DNA of 64,000 nt from Hymenopus coronatus (taxonomy: Eukaryota; Arthropoda; Insecta; Mantodea; Hymenopodidae), in contig CM060900.1 of assembly GCA_030762935.1 (NCBI GenBank), forward strand, positions 111,876,620 through 111,940,619. Direction: 5' to 3'. Below the pieces are notes generated by a model. It had not been told where the DNA came from, did no database searches, and was given only the letters and a program-made list of their open reading frames with translations. Below are positions 10,450-21,899 of the stretch, piece by piece. A program made the position numbers and the translations under genes. The stretch's first letter is position 1. Each line of letters opens with the position of its first letter.

Positions 10450-11610
10450 TCCTTCTAATTATGTTGGTTCATTTTGATAGACCACTCCCAATGGGAGGGG
10501 GGAGTACTAAGTTCAGCTATTACGGTGTTGGCTGGTTTGAAGCCGTTGTTACCGGGGGTGCCCGCGAGCCATTCGGGGAACCCGAAACCGCCTCTTTCGG
10601 CGTTCAGTGGGTAAGTACTCTCCCAGTGATCTAATAAGTGCGTTCTCATGTTCGCCTAATCTGACGTAGAATTTCTCAGCTCAGCGCCTAATGACATCTT
10701 CCACATATGGGAGGGCCGAAGCTTCATGAAGTAGCCTCAAAGGGAAACGTCGACATACAGAATATATGGACCGGAGTCCTCTATCCTGTACCCGCTGTAA
10801 CCAGAGAAGCCAGGAGTCTGCTGCCATACCCCACATTTCGCAGGCGTCGAGCATCAGGGGGACTACGAGCGCCTTGAAAGGACGTAACTTTAAGTGAACC
10901 GGCATTTGGGAGGATAATACAGGGTAAAGGGAGGCTACCGCTCCCTTCGCTCTGTCCGACGTTCCCCGCACGTGTTCACGGAAAGTTAGGTCCTTATCAA
11001 GAGTGACGCCCAGGTATTTGATGGAATTTCCCCAATCTATCCTCTGGCCCTGATAGGAAAAGTTGGGTATCTGGTCTATTGCGGGGCGTTTTCTGGAGAA
11101 CAGAACAGCATGACTTTTGCCCAGGTAAACGGACATCCGTTGCACCATTCTGCACCTGTCCTGGACGAGGCGGAGGTGTCTTTGTATGGGATTGAAGGCT
11201 CTGCGTATGTTCCTATCAGTGCGGTAGAGCAGGACGTCATCAGTAAACTGGGCCATGTTGACGCCCTGCACTGTAGGGAAATCTGCCATAAAGAGGCTAA
11301 ATAAGGTGGGTGATAGTACAGAGCCTTCGGGGACTCCGCCTCATAGGGGTTTTGGTGTAGATGTTTTCCCCGCAACCGCTACTACGAAGATGCGTTGGTG
11401 TAGGAAGCTGTGTATGATGTTGATAAGCTCTGTATGTAGGCCAATCTGGATGAGTTTATACAGGAGTCCCTCATGCCAGGTGGTTGAAAAGGCCTTCTCG
11501 ACGTCCAATGACACGGCCGGCGTGAAGGTCCCGTCCTGGAACCCAAGGGCGGCAGCCTCCACCACCCGCTGCAGCTGTTGGGTAGTCGATACCCAGGCTC
11601 CTGGTCTGCC
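10450..11610 (-). pseudogene. Jockey-like non-LTR retrotransposon reverse transcriptase, 5'-truncated, one in-frame stop
   Basis: Reading on the minus strand from about 11,608: STTQQLQRVVEAA (start of the RT fingers), SLDVEKAFSTTWHEGLLYK (motif A, catalytic Asp), then GGVPEGSVLSPTLFSLFMAD (motif B), then QFTDDVLLY (motif C, the usual A of xADD replaced by T). YLGVTLDKDLTFREHV and the thumb follow, and finally LQRVQDRGLRSIY and RLLHEASALP, the C-terminal words typical of Jockey/CR1-like elements. All of this is in one frame except for a TGA at 11,341-11,343 just before motif B, where related elements commonly have Arg, as expected of CGA to TGA decay. The frame also stops near 10,680, and a second frame (10,455-10,649) shows further C-terminal residues (LNAERGGFGFPEWLAGTP), so a frameshift or stop is likely there. 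The endonuclease and ORF1 are absent. A dead copy. Confidence 0.85.
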
Positions 11611-11735
11611 TGTATTTATAGTCAGTCTGGTGGGGGACCGGCCAGATGCCGCTCTGTGATTGGCCTGGGTGGACGAGGAATCTCTACATCATTCCCTGAA
11701 GATGAGAGCGACGTTAGCTCTTGAAAGCATGGAAA
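11611..11735. promoter_or_regulatory. CCAAT/TATA-like pair beside a hammerhead-like motif
   Basis: On the minus strand a CCAAT box (11,659-11,663) precedes TATAAATA (11,613-11,620) by about 40 bp, directly upstream of the Jockey-like frame. On the plus strand CTGAAGA (11,696-11,702) is followed by GAGAGC/GCTCTT able to form a 6-bp stem (11,704-11,722) and GAAA (11,723-11,726), the layout of a hammerhead ribozyme core. These may be the terminal parts of a different retroelement, such as a Penelope-like element, next to the Jockey relic. Confidence 0.35.
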
Positions 11736-11829
11736 GCATTCCAAAATTCATTTGGCTGATAGCCCGAAAAATATTATTTTCATATCGCCGCCAGGAAAGC
11801 TTCAAGTCATGGTTCATTATTTGCGAATG

Positions 11830-12641
11830 TTTATTTTTCTATCCAATTCATGTTAATCCATATAAACTTTTGTAAAAAGAATGTCATTATATACTTCATT
11901 ATAGAAACAGAGGAAATAGCGATAGTCAAATATTTAAGAATTAGATGCTTGCTTGCCTGAAAATCCCATACTGTTTCCACGCAATTGCGAGAGATGGTTG
12001 CAAATCCACAATTTAGAATGACCAGCGTACTGTACAAATCGAACCTTTATTGACGGAATGCTTGGACATTTTTTATATCACAATACATATTTTAAGTATA
12101 TTGAGTGCTTTTAGAGATATACAATTTTTGTTTACCACGTGTTCGTCTATCGCTTAACGTTCATCAGCTATACAAGAGAATATAAAATTTCTTCCGAATG
12201 AAGAGGGCTTCACATGATATTCCTTCAAAATTCAAGATATACGTGTTATTTTTCACGTGAAGGTCAGTGATATGAAATATGAGCACCATTTTCAGAAAAA
12301 CATTTAGAAGTATATTCTATGTGAAAGGCAGTCCTGGGTGGGTATTTTTTTCCAAAATGCTCTCTGGGAGGTACTGACTTAAATACCAAGTTTAGTGTTT
12401 ATCTCAATTTTCGTTTTTAAGTTACGCTGTTGACGTTCACACTCAGACAGATAAATACTTGCATACTTAATACTAAATTGCATGAATGCCTACACGCACA
12501 CACACGGATGTTTATTTTTTCCTCTAAAAATGTTTTTTGGATTCAAGGGGCATCGAAATATGTACTGCCAGTGAAATCGCGGAACGAATATTTGGTTGGA
12601 CTGCAGTCTCTTCTCTACCGATGTACGTGGTAGATAAAGTG
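11830..12641 (+). repeat. Family A repeat, nearly complete
   Basis: Forward copy from the CATGTTAATCCATATAAAC block to a decayed palindromic end (CTCTACCGATGTACGTGGTAGA). Contains AATGAAGAGGGCTTCACATG, AAATACCAAGTTTAGTGTTT and an ACACACACACGGATG stretch where other copies carry CA repeats. Confidence 0.75.
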
Positions 12642-12644
12642 AAA

Positions 12645-13390
12645 ATATATTATAAACCACTGAAGAAACTATTAATGAAGAGACCAGTGAAGTGCTTTAC
12701 ATTAGAGTTTGGTTACGAGTTTGGAAGCTTGGAAGTTGCGATGAGGCAAATAAGGAGGAAGTACGGTGTATAAAGTGCTTGCTAATGAAATTGCAATATC
12801 CCACAAGAAATACCTGGCTGGTTTAAACGCATGTCAGATATTAGAATTAATACAAGTTTCACCGTTTCACCTCGAGTATTTTAGAGAAGTTAAAAGCAAA
12901 TCTAACTCAAAATTTCCTTCGTATTCAAAATGCATCAAATTATCCTCTATTTTATCTTTGATCCCCTTTGATATATAAATATTAAAACTTAAGCTAGAGC
13001 TTTTATAAAACAGAATTCTTTTAAAACCTAACAAAATTATGCTAACCGATCATCTGTAAACTTGTAGACAAAATTTGTTTTGAATAACAAATTGCTGCGG
13101 AAGAAAATTGCTTAGATCTATCAATAACAAGCAACCTGAAAAGAGCAGTTCTTAGAATGCATCAGGCTTGTAAGAATTTTAAATAGCGATCTATTTTTAG
13201 GACATTAATGTTTAAGCATTCTATAGAATTAAGTATGATTGCACTTTATTGGTCCATTTTTTCGATAATTCGCATATAGACGTATCTATGTGTGACCCGA
13301 AAGTGCTACCCTCAGAAACTGAGGGTATCTAGATCAAAAAATTTCGCAGTTTTTCAGTTACATAAGAAAGTTATAGACATACCCTCTTTG
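12645..13390. other. AT-rich sequence without recognised feature
   Basis: Short frames only. No family member recognised. Confidence 0.35.
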
Positions 13391-13394
13391 ATAA

Positions 13395-13460
13395 TTATTC
13401 TTTCACACGAGGCTGTGTGTAGGCCCAGGGTTATAAATCAACTGAACTACCATGGCAACA
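13395..13460 (-). repeat. tRNA-like SINE head fragment, SINE-8 type
   Basis: Minus-strand CCATGGTAGTTCAGTTGAT (A-box-like) followed by CTACACACAGCC, as in the SINE-8 copy at 17.05-17.18 kb. Partial. Confidence 0.4.
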
Positions 13461-13574
13461 TGCTGGTGCGCATTAAATCCAACATTCCCACATTTAGTTC
13501 ACTAAACCTCAAAGAGATATCAAATTATATTTCACTTAATATCCGAATAACCACTTACAATGTTGAACCTGTAA

Positions 13575-14020
13575 AGTTGCCATTGTAGCTCAGTAGGTTA
13601 GCAAACTGAGAATGGACGGTAATTCGACCTGGGCATCAATATTAAAGAAAGCTTTGGAAACCATTGGAATGGGATACATTTGGATGGTGGGGCAGGGAAA
13701 TAGACGGAGTTTTTGGAGAAAGATTAAGAACCGCCTCTGTGATCTTGGCAGACAGCAAATAATTGGGCAGTGTACGGAGAAGGCTTCGTTGGAAGTGGAG
13801 TCTGGGCTAACATAGGAGTGGGGTATAGAGCAATACATCAAAACAAGTGCCAAACTTATTAGACAGGAGCTCGCGTGGATTAGACTAGGGGCATGGCGGA
13901 TCATAAAATTTGCTGATAAAATGCTATGACAAAATGCTCCATTTGTGAAGAGGAAGAGTCATGGGTGCATATCTGGCCAAGGTATAGGAGTACTGAGGAA
14001 TGGAGCGAATAGTATTTACC
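13575..14020 (+). pseudogene. Decayed LINE reverse transcriptase C-terminal end
   Basis: Begins next to a tRNA-like TTGTAGCTCAGTAGGTTAGC. The conceptual protein then reads KALETIGMGYIWMVGQGN, FWRKIKNRLCDLGRQQ and CTEKASLE, and after a stop and a frame change RQELAWIRLGAWRI, ADKML, and a Cys-rich end with HGCIS. This order (Trp-rich segment, R-LGAW, final zinc-knuckle-like region) is typical of the C-terminal region after the RT in some non-LTR elements. At least two stops or frameshifts make it non-functional. Confidence 0.55.
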
Positions 14021-14021
14021 G

Positions 14022-14810
14022 CTATCTTATTTCATGCCAATCGAGATAAAATTAGCAGAAATAGTCTTATTACTATTATCCTCGTAAGTAGAAGGGAAAT
14101 AAGGCAGTAACGTAGGTTAAAGCGATAGACAAATCTATTAAAATCTGGTTGCTATGTGATTGAAATTCCTTTGTTTGTATAGCTAGGAGTTAAAAAATTC
14201 CCGTACAAAAAAGGTAGTATTTTAAACCTGAAACTAATAATAAGGAATATCTCGGAAACGATCAGCTATACAAAAAAGTATATTTCATGTGTTTTGACGA
14301 GATCTACACTTTTATGCAGTAAGTTTCTGTCTATATCTTACGGTTTAAGCGTTATACAAAATTCAACAGTTATACAAAAGTCATCCAGAATGAACAGGTC
14401 TTCTGGGGCTATTCCCTGAAAATTATTCATGACATTTTATTTGTCGTGTAAATATCTTTAATATACGATATTTTTATGAAAATCGTTAGCCATTCTTAAG
14501 AAAATAAAAATTTTCGAAAACTTTTCCATGTAAAGAGTAGTTTGAGGTAGAGAAATTTTCTCTACAATTTTCGTGGCGCATCCCTGGGAGATACTAAACT
14601 TAAATACAATGTTTGGTATTTAACGCACTTTTCATTTTTGAGCTATGCTTTCCAAAGACACACATACTGATCTTTTTCTAAAAATGCGTTTTTTTGGACT
14701 CAGGGGTCTCAAAATATGTATTTACGATGAAACCTAGGGATCGAATTTTTTGGTGGGATGCAATACCTTTTCTGTACAGTAAGTATATAGTACGTGTAGA
14801 GAAAGTAAAG
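14022..14810 (+). repeat. Family A repeat, nearly complete
   Basis: Forward copy starting in the CATGCCAATCGAGATAAA block and ending in AGTATATAGTACGTGTAGAGAAAG. All main landmarks are present in order. It immediately follows the decayed LINE end. Confidence 0.85.
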
Positions 14811-14879
14811 ATTATGAGCAATCGAAGCAGTAATAGCACTCGGCCGAGAAGAAATCTAGCGGAAAACTAGAAATGGGGG

Positions 14880-15325
14880 GTTAAATAGAGGATTGGTCTA
14901 GCCTCAGAGTTAAACATTTGCCACTTCGTCACTTCGAACTGTAATCACACCTGGTGAGCACGTATTTCAGGCTGTGGGAGGTTGCTTAATTTTGTCGATG
15001 TGGAATAAGGGAGTAGAAAGGAAATAGCTTTATTAGGGCGACTCATGGGGATGAGGGTCAGATTCGAAACACATCAACAGGATTTAGTTTGATAGCAGAA
15101 CGTTATGAGAAACGGTAGAGTTATATCTAGAAAGGTCAAGCGGAAAATTACAGTGTCATTATAGATAAATGGGCATATCAGGAGAAGAAACAAACCTTGC
15201 TTTTCTTATCTCCGTCACACTACCCTGGGAAAACCAAGTGTCTCATTCCTTTTCCGTGGAACATTCAGTTATCCCTTGCACTAATAGTCGACCTATACGT
15301 ACAACAATCCAGCATCACTGAAAAA
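14880..15325 (+). repeat. Family C dispersed repeat, copy 2
   Basis: Second copy of the repeat at 6.49-7.00 kb. Shared words include GTTAAATAGAGGATTGGTCTAG, AACATTTGCCACT, GGAATAAGGGAGTA and TAGAAAGGTCAAG in the same order. It begins about 70 bp after the palindromic end of a family A copy. Confidence 0.55.
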
Positions 15326-15329
15326 GTCC

Positions 15330-16460
15330 ATTCACTGTCTATCAATACATCTATTTTTTGAATTAAATGTATTCAAACCCACCAACTGTACAGTAATGTT
15401 TATACAGAATATAGCCATGAATGTTTAATATACTTCCTTTGTTCTCGTTGAATTATAAAATAAAACACTGGCGTTGTATCTTAATTAAACCGATATATTT
15501 AATAACTGCCACCTACAGTATTTTGAAAGAAAAACTATTGAAGAAGAATGTATGTAACAATGTCTTTATTTCACGTCTGAATCGAAATTCTTCTCCCTCG
15601 TTGCTTAGACGCTGTAGACCAGTCATGGCAAAATCGGCTCAAAAGGGCCACTCCACTGTAAGACGTTCTTGCCTCATACAGCCGTCCATCCCTCTCCTTC
15701 ACTGATGTTCAGCTTTACCTTAGTTTCCAACACACCTTATTCAGTGGCGAGTATGTCTTCGGCGGGAGGTCTGTTTCATGGTGAGTGGGGGAGAGACATT
15801 TTTGTAACTTACAGACACAGAGAAGTTCTTGTTTAATATGCGGATTTCAACTTTAAATATAAGGCATTACAATATCAAACGTCACTATGATCAGAAGCAT
15901 AAAGCAACTTTTGGTAATCTCACAGATGTTTAGTTACAATTTCAAAAAGCACTTTCTGAACACTCCTATTTGTAAACAATAAAGGGACAGTATGGTTCCA
16001 CTGGGTTTAGTTTCTTATTAGTTTATTAGCTTCAAGGAAAACTCAACTTATCTATAAAGTTCAGTGCATATTAAATCTATTTGTTGCGATTTAGTACATA
16101 ATTGTAATTATACTGAAGTATATTTTAAATTATTTCTCTCAGGGTTGGAAGAAAACGTAAACTTAACGAACTGAAATTGAAGTCATACGCACCCCTGAGT
16201 GAAACCTCCAAATAGAAGATGTTACGCGGAAGTTATAGAATATTGAGTTTAAAACCAGATGATTTATACGTTGATCAATAGTTTTAAAGCATTTTTAAGG
16301 CTAAATAGCAATGGAGCTTTAATGTTTTATCTATTGTGAAAGAGAAACAATTTAGTTTGTTAATAATGAGGCAGCGTAAGAATATTACGTGCATAAGATA
16401 AAAGGCGATTATTAATCTGAAGATTATGTAATTTGCCTAACCACCGTAGGTGGCTCACAT
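15330..16460. other. AT-rich sequence without recognised feature
   Basis: No coding support. A frame at 15,421-15,705 has no recognisable motif. Confidence 0.35.
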
Positions 16461-16599
16461 TATTATTCTATGCAAAATATGTTTAATATAAACAAAATAT
16501 TTAATACCAGCGTAGAAATTATTACTAGCGCGAGATGGAACGAAGCCACCACTGCGTTTATATCAACACAATCTTTGTCACTGGGCAAGGGGATGTGGA

Positions 16600-16800
16600 G
16601 TAAGGCACACTCAACCTTTAGCGCTCCTTTCGTCCCCATGCCTTGCCGAAAAGAGTTAGTTGCTCTTTCTAGTGTAGCTGCTGCCCTCTGTGAACTCACA
16701 GTCGAAACTGACTCGACTGGGTTCCAGCCCGCCCTTTTATTGCTATCGATGACGTGACGAGAGTTTTCCAGAAGTAAAAGTTGTTCCAGCACGTGTCCAT
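16600..16800 (-). promoter_or_regulatory. Candidate arthropod core promoter (TATA plus Inr), minus strand
   Basis: On the minus strand ATAAAAGGG (TATA-like, first base at 16,740) is followed by TCAGTT, the arthropod initiator, with its A at 16,709. The first base of the TATA is therefore 31 bp upstream of the initiator A, which is canonical. The segment is more GC-rich than its flanks, with CACGTG near 16,790 and a CGGCCG-containing stretch at about 16,840. Downstream an ATG near 16,640 opens a short frame (MGTKGALK) that meets a possible GTTGAG donor. I saw no SINE or LINE feature here. Chance occurrence cannot be excluded. Confidence 0.4.
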
Positions 16801-17051
16801 TGCACCCAGGTGTAACGTTTCAAGTCTTTGAAGTTCTGCGGCCGCTCTTCATGTGTTAAATTTACCACAGTTGTGACAATGAGTGCGGCTACTTAAAGGA
16901 AGCCGACCTCACACGTACAACAATAAAGCCATAAGCCTTTCAAAGCAAACCGCATACACACACATGAAGCGGTTACGAGCCAGCTGGGCGTAGTTAAAAC
17001 AGTCACAATATAGGTCAAAGCTTACAAAGTGTATTTATTAGGTATTGGATT

Positions 17052-17180
17052 AATTGTTTCTTCACACAAGCCGTGTGTAGGACAGGAGTTGGATAGGTAG
17101 AGTCAGACTGAAAAATTCAATGCCATAGCCGGGATTTGAGCTGGTTGCTCTGCCACTGAGCTACCATAGCATTGAGAGCA
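17052..17180 (-). repeat. tRNA-derived SINE, SINE-8, reverse copy
   Basis: Minus-strand CTATGGTAGCTCAGTGGCAG (A box) and CAAATCCCGGCTATGGCA (B-box half), followed by a body with TCAGTCTGACTCTACC and ACACACGGCTTG. Forms an inverted pair with the next entry. Confidence 0.65.
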
Positions 17181-17235
17181 CCTTGTGGTTTACCAGGAAA
17201 CATCCGAGTCAGTTGAAAGATTCTATGCTATGCCG

Positions 17236-17420
17236 GCATGTTGCCATGGTAGCTCAGTGGCAGAGCAACCGGCTAGAGATCAGGAGATCCGTGGTTCAAA
17301 TCCCAGCTATCGCATTGTATTTAATAGGTTTGCACCAGTTTAACAAGTGCAAATACAAAACTAGAATTAAAAATATTATATAAGAAAGAACTTTTGTAAC
17401 AAAAATTATGTGTTTTATAA
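17236..17420 (+). repeat. tRNA-derived SINE, SINE-8, forward copy
   Basis: CCATGGTAGCTCAGTGGCAG (A box) and GTGGTTCAAATCCCAG (B box) about 40 bp on. The D arm pairs, but the T arm and acceptor stem have mismatches, so it is not a working tRNA. The tail runs into A-rich sequence. Confidence 0.65.
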
Positions 17421-17459
17421 GTGAATGAAACTAAAATTGAGCATTCCCCTACTGTTATG

Positions 17460-17815
17460 GTGGCGCCGTGGGTGAGTGGTTTGACCGTCGCCTCCAATTT
17501 AGGCGGCCCAGGTTCGATACCAAGCGCCCGCATGTGGGATTCGTGGTAGACCAAACGACGTCTTGTCGAGTTTTCTCTGGGTCCTCGGTTTCCCCCTCCA
17601 CTAATTGCTCCAATCATCAATTTCGCTAACATTTCATATCATTCACTTCCTCATGTTCATGCCTGGTTACGGGCCGACCACCGAAACAGGTTCTCCAATC
17701 TGTGGTTTCGTGCCGTTGGGTCCTCTCTAGGCATTGGCTTAGAAGTCCTAGGGGGTGTCTGTCCAACAAACAGGGGAGGGTAAGCCGATTACGAAACGAG
17801 ACGAAACCTACTGTT
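17460..17815 (+). repeat. tRNA-derived SINE, SINE-4
   Basis: GGCGCCGTGGGTGAGTGG (A box) and CCAGGTTCGATACCAAG (B box), then a long body with TTTCTCTGGGTCCTCGG, CCTGGTTACGGGCCGACC and TGGGTCCTCTCTAGGC, closing in GATTACGAAACGAGACGAAA. About 350 bp; the only copy in the window. Confidence 0.6.
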
Positions 17816-18123
17816 ATCTAAAAAAGCAGATGTAATTTCATATCATACCTACACATTTTCCTTATTGTTGCTATTAATTGTTATTAATTCGCATACTATT
17901 ATTATAGAATATTGTATTAGTTTATATTTTTATGATTTGTTGATTCGTTATTGAGAAATACCTGTTTTGTAGTTAAGTTTATTTGCGGAATCCACCCTTT
18001 ATTCAGGGATGATTCTTGAATTATATTTCTCTATTGTGGAGATTTGCCTGAAAATAAATAAATATTTTAGTGGATACCCCAGAAAAGAAATGGGACATTG
18101 AAGAGAAGATCGTATAATGAGAA

Positions 18124-18955
18124 AATCTAATGCATTCCATCTCATGATCCTTTCTACCCAATCTGCAAACAAGCTCTTTCTAAAAAGATTATTTCATCTA
18201 CATCATTCTAACCGTGATAAACATTAGCAGAAATTTTCTTATTACTTGCTTCTTTGTAATTAGAAGGAATACACCAGGCTAAGGCGAGAGTTAAATATTT
18301 TAAAAGCGATTACTATGTGAAACAATTGAAATTCGATTCCCTTTACGTGGCTAGGAGTAAAACAACGAAAGGTGACTGCCCGTTTAAGAAGAATATAAGT
18401 AGCTTAAAAACTGAAGTCGATAATAAGGAATATCTTAAAAACTGTTAGCTCTATATATAATATATATATATAATAAATATATATATATAATATATATGTA
18501 CTATATAATATATGTATGACATAAATTGTATATTTTTGCGAGATATACATTTTTGTATAGTAAGTTTTTGTGTATCTCTTGGTTCAGCAGTTATACAATT
18601 GAAGAGTTCTTGAGAGACTATTCCCAGAAAATTCAAGATATATATTTCGTTTGTCATGAAAACTTCTTAAACATATGGTATTTTTTGTGGAAATTAAAAT
18701 ATACGAAAATCTAAAGGATAGTTGAAAACCTTGATGTCGTATCCTTGGAAGATATTGAATTTAAATACCAAGTTAAATACTTCGTTTTAGAGCTGTGCTG
18801 TCCATACTGGCACATACACACGGACCATTTTCTAAAAATGCTTTTTTGGGGATTTAGCGAGTCTGAAGTGAAAGCTCGGCATCGAATTTTTGGGTGGAGC
18901 TTATTATGTTCTCTATCTACTAGGTACACTGTACATCGCGCTAGAGAAAGTAAAA
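18124..18955 (+). repeat. Family A repeat, nearly complete, with internal TA expansion
   Basis: Forward copy from TGCATTCCATCTCATGATCC to a decayed palindrome ending GCTAGAGAAAGTAAAA. At the usual position of the AACGGTTAGCTC block it carries an expanded imperfect (TA)n tract at about 18,451-18,515. Confidence 0.8.
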
Positions 18956-19446
18956 ACACAACAGTGCGCCTATACCACATTCAGCTAAGATGCCATTGGA
19001 GTGTGATAAGTAACCAACAGTACGTAAAATATCGCGGAGCAGACCCAGACACTTTGAGGTTACAAACTGAATGTCTGTTGCAAGGCATCTTCTCCATGAA
19101 TGCTGGTGTGCGTCCTCTCTTCATCAGGATATTCAAGGGTTCTTGGAATGCAGGATGCTCTTAATTTCCATAACCTCTTGAGCTTCGTGTGGCCTTTGAA
19201 AACACACTTCTGCCTTGTAGTCTCTTATCAATTTCTAAGTTCTTTACTCGGTTCGTTTTACAATTTTTAATTTTCAAAAGAGCCAGGCTACGCAAAGAAC
19301 CGTGATACAGCCACTTCGAAATGTATTTCAAGTAAACGAAGGACCCAGGTAACGCGCTTATATATTATGAAGTCCCCAAAGTTCGAAGTAATCTTAGGTG
19401 TAATTCACTTTTATGTTACTATACTTGTAATAAAACTAACCAAATA

Positions 19447-19590
19447 CACTTATGCTTCGTGGCTCAGGGGATCATGGATTCGAGTCCCACTTTGGGAATG
19501 GCGTGTTCCTGTATTTGTGTTCTATCTTCATTCTCTCTCCCCTAATGGCCAATTAGGTGATACCTGAAGAGCAGTATATGTGTGCTTTTT
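19447..19590 (+). repeat. SINE-7 type, short
   Basis: CTTCGTGGCTCAGGGGATC (A box) and GGATTCGAGTCCCAC (B box) precede a body with CCTAATGGCCAATTAGGTGA, which contains a short palindrome (AATGGCCAATT), and ACCTGAAGAGC. The same head as the copies at 40.85 and 45.3 kb, but a different tail. Confidence 0.6.
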
Positions 19591-19795
19591 ATAGCGTTTA
19601 ACACCCGATTTAACTACTTGTCACACCGCAGGTGATGGCACTGATAATAAATGGAATGAAGGTAGATCACCGGTGGAATGCGATGGCGGGGGAAACCGGA
19701 GAACCCGACCCTGCGCCGCTTTGTCCACCACAAATCTCACATGCGGTCGCTTGGAATCGAACCTCGGTCGTCTAGGTGAGAGGCGGCAATATATG
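19591..19795 (-). repeat. tRNA-derived SINE, SINE-3
   Basis: Minus-strand reading: GCCTCTCACCTAGACGACC and GGTTCGATTCCAAGCGACC, then GTGAGATTTGTGGTGGACAA, GGTTTCCCCCGCCATCGCAT and CACCTGCGGTGTGACAAGTA. Two more copies lie at 37.56 and 58.14 kb. Confidence 0.8.
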
Positions 19796-19883
19796 TGTAA
19801 ATAATATCTGATAAGCTTGTATCTTGAACAAATAGCCCGTATTTACGTGTATAGTGTGTATGTTCTATATGTATTACCTGTTT

Positions 19884-20285
19884 TATTTTCTCTACCACGT
19901 ATAATAAGTAAAGGAAGCACTGTATTCCACCCAAAAATTCTATGTCAAAATTTCACCGGAAATATGCTTTAAAACCCCCTGAGAACACATTAAATAAATA
20001 AATAAATAAGTATAAATACATGCATCTGTGAACGCAACCTATCTATCTGTTCTACCTCAAGAACAAACTTTTGAAAAATGCTGAAATTTGTACCTTCTAT
20101 GGATACGAGATTTTCAAGAACAACCGCATCACCAAAATGTAGCCTTAATGTGGAGTATTTTTCAATTTTTTTCTTTAAAAAATGGCTCTAAAAACATTTT
20201 GATTGAAATAATACGTATTAAAAATACATAAAGTACAATGTGTATCTTAATTTTCTGCAAATAGCTTATGCAGTGTTCTTTAATC
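19884..20285 (-). repeat. Family A repeat, decayed
   Basis: Reverse copy from TTTTCTCTACCACGTATAA (palindrome end) through ATTCCACCCAAAAATTCT, TTTCACCGGAAATATG, AAATGGCTCTAAAAACATTT and TTTTCTGCAAATAGC. A (TAAA)n tract at about 19,993-20,011 interrupts it. Confidence 0.7.
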
Positions 20286-20289
20286 GAAG

Positions 20290-21135
20290 GAAAATGTACA
20301 TAACCTTGCACAATTGATAAATATTAAGCAATGGTGGAAAACCTACTAAACAAAACAATGTAGATCTCTTTAAAACACAAAATTACTTCAAATACCCTTT
20401 CGTAGCATCAGCCGTTTCCGACACAACTATACGTTATTAACAGATATAATTATAAAACACTATAGTTTTTAAAGTTACTTTGATTTTCAGTTGTTTCTCT
20501 CTAGTCATGGAAAGCGTATGACAAGGTGCTATTGATATTCCCTTTGTATCTATAACACAATGTATAATTCAGTTACTTCCGCAAAGGTTTATTTCAATTA
20601 AACTGGAGAATTTAGAAAATAAATCTTCGTAAGAATAATTTGAATACATTGTAATAAGCACTAGAATATAGAAAGTTATGAGAATGTAACACATAAGATT
20701 TTTCTGAAAAAACGAACATTTTATTGTCTAGCATGCATTAACATGCACCTAAAAATTGGCTATACGTAAAGGAAGTGCTGCATTCGGGCGCATAGCCAAA
20801 CATTAAAACGCATCGCTTACCTATTATTTAATTATGTGTAAAGTATTACAGCATTGTATGCTAAAGTTTATAAACACTCTGTTTCCAACGAAGCTCTTAA
20901 TTACAATCACTCGATAGCAAGAATGTTTAGGAAGTTATATCAATTGTTTTTGACATTATTAGTGCGCATATTGTCTAATTCTGGATTATTGATAGCAGAA
21001 ATAATAAAACAACCTTTAATGGTAGGGCTTGCTGGTCCAGTGCACACCTGAGAGAATGGGAGTTTATCGAAAGAGGTAACTACACGGCAGCACACGGGAG
21101 TAACTGGAGAATCATTTGAAACGAAACTGAAAAAA
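20290..21135. other. AT-rich sequence without recognised feature
   Basis: Only short frames. No repeat landmark seen. Confidence 0.35.
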
Positions 21136-21138
21136 AAA

Positions 21139-21892
21139 TCTGACGTGTTACACTCACATGACCTTCTCTAGCTTCTCTAAAAACCTACGTCTTATAAAAT
21201 ATTCTTTTTTTTACACAATGCTAATTGAGATAAGCATTAGCAGAATGTTCTTATCACTTAGTTCATTGTAAGTAGAAGGAAACTAAAGGAATGCGCTATG
21301 CTAAAGTGGTAGTCAAATGTTTTAAAAGCTGTCGTAATGCGATTGTCATTGCAAATCGCTTCTTTACTTGGCCCGGAGTAGAACAAAAGAAAAACGGACA
21401 CTTCCTATCAGGGAAAAGTATAAGTAGTTCACAATTGAAACCAATAACAAGGAATATCTCGGAAACGGTTATCACCACAACAAAAACTTAAAGAACATAA
21501 ATTGCGTGTTTTGACGAGATCTGCATTTTTTGTGCAGTAAGTTTTTTGCCTATCTCTTACGGTTTAGCAGATAAGCTAAATTCGACAAAATTGATCCAGA
21601 ATAAAGAGGTTTTCAGAGGCTTTCCCAGATATACATTTTATTAAGAATGTAAATATTTTTACAATTCGGGACTTTAGTCAAAATCGTTAGAGCTATTTTT
21701 GAGAAAATCAAAATTTTCTAAAAATTTTCCGTGTAAAGGGTAGTTTGTGGTGGGGGGATTTTCTTGCAAATCTTCGTGGTGTCGCGACCTTGGAAGATAC
21801 TAAACCTAAATGCCAGGTTTGGTGTTTAACGGTATTTTAGTTTTTGAGCTTGTCCACGTCTTTTAGTTTGTCCACAGACACATACTGGTCTG
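21139..21892 (+). repeat. Family A repeat, lacks 3' end
   Basis: Forward copy from TCTGACGTGTTACACTCACATG (the 5' end) to CACATACTGGTCTGTTA. The terminal palindrome is missing, and unrelated sequence with GCCCTAAG repeats follows. Confidence 0.85.
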
Positions 21893-21899
21893 TTATAAC

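Noticed and set aside
17236..17320. Functional tRNA gene
   Set aside because: The A and B boxes and D arm look right, but the T arm and acceptor stem contain mismatches and a SINE body follows. The same holds for the tRNA-like heads at 3.5, 4.4, 35.6 and 45.5 kb.
18451..18515. TA-rich origin or attachment site
   Set aside because: A TA expansion inside one family A copy; not conserved in other copies.
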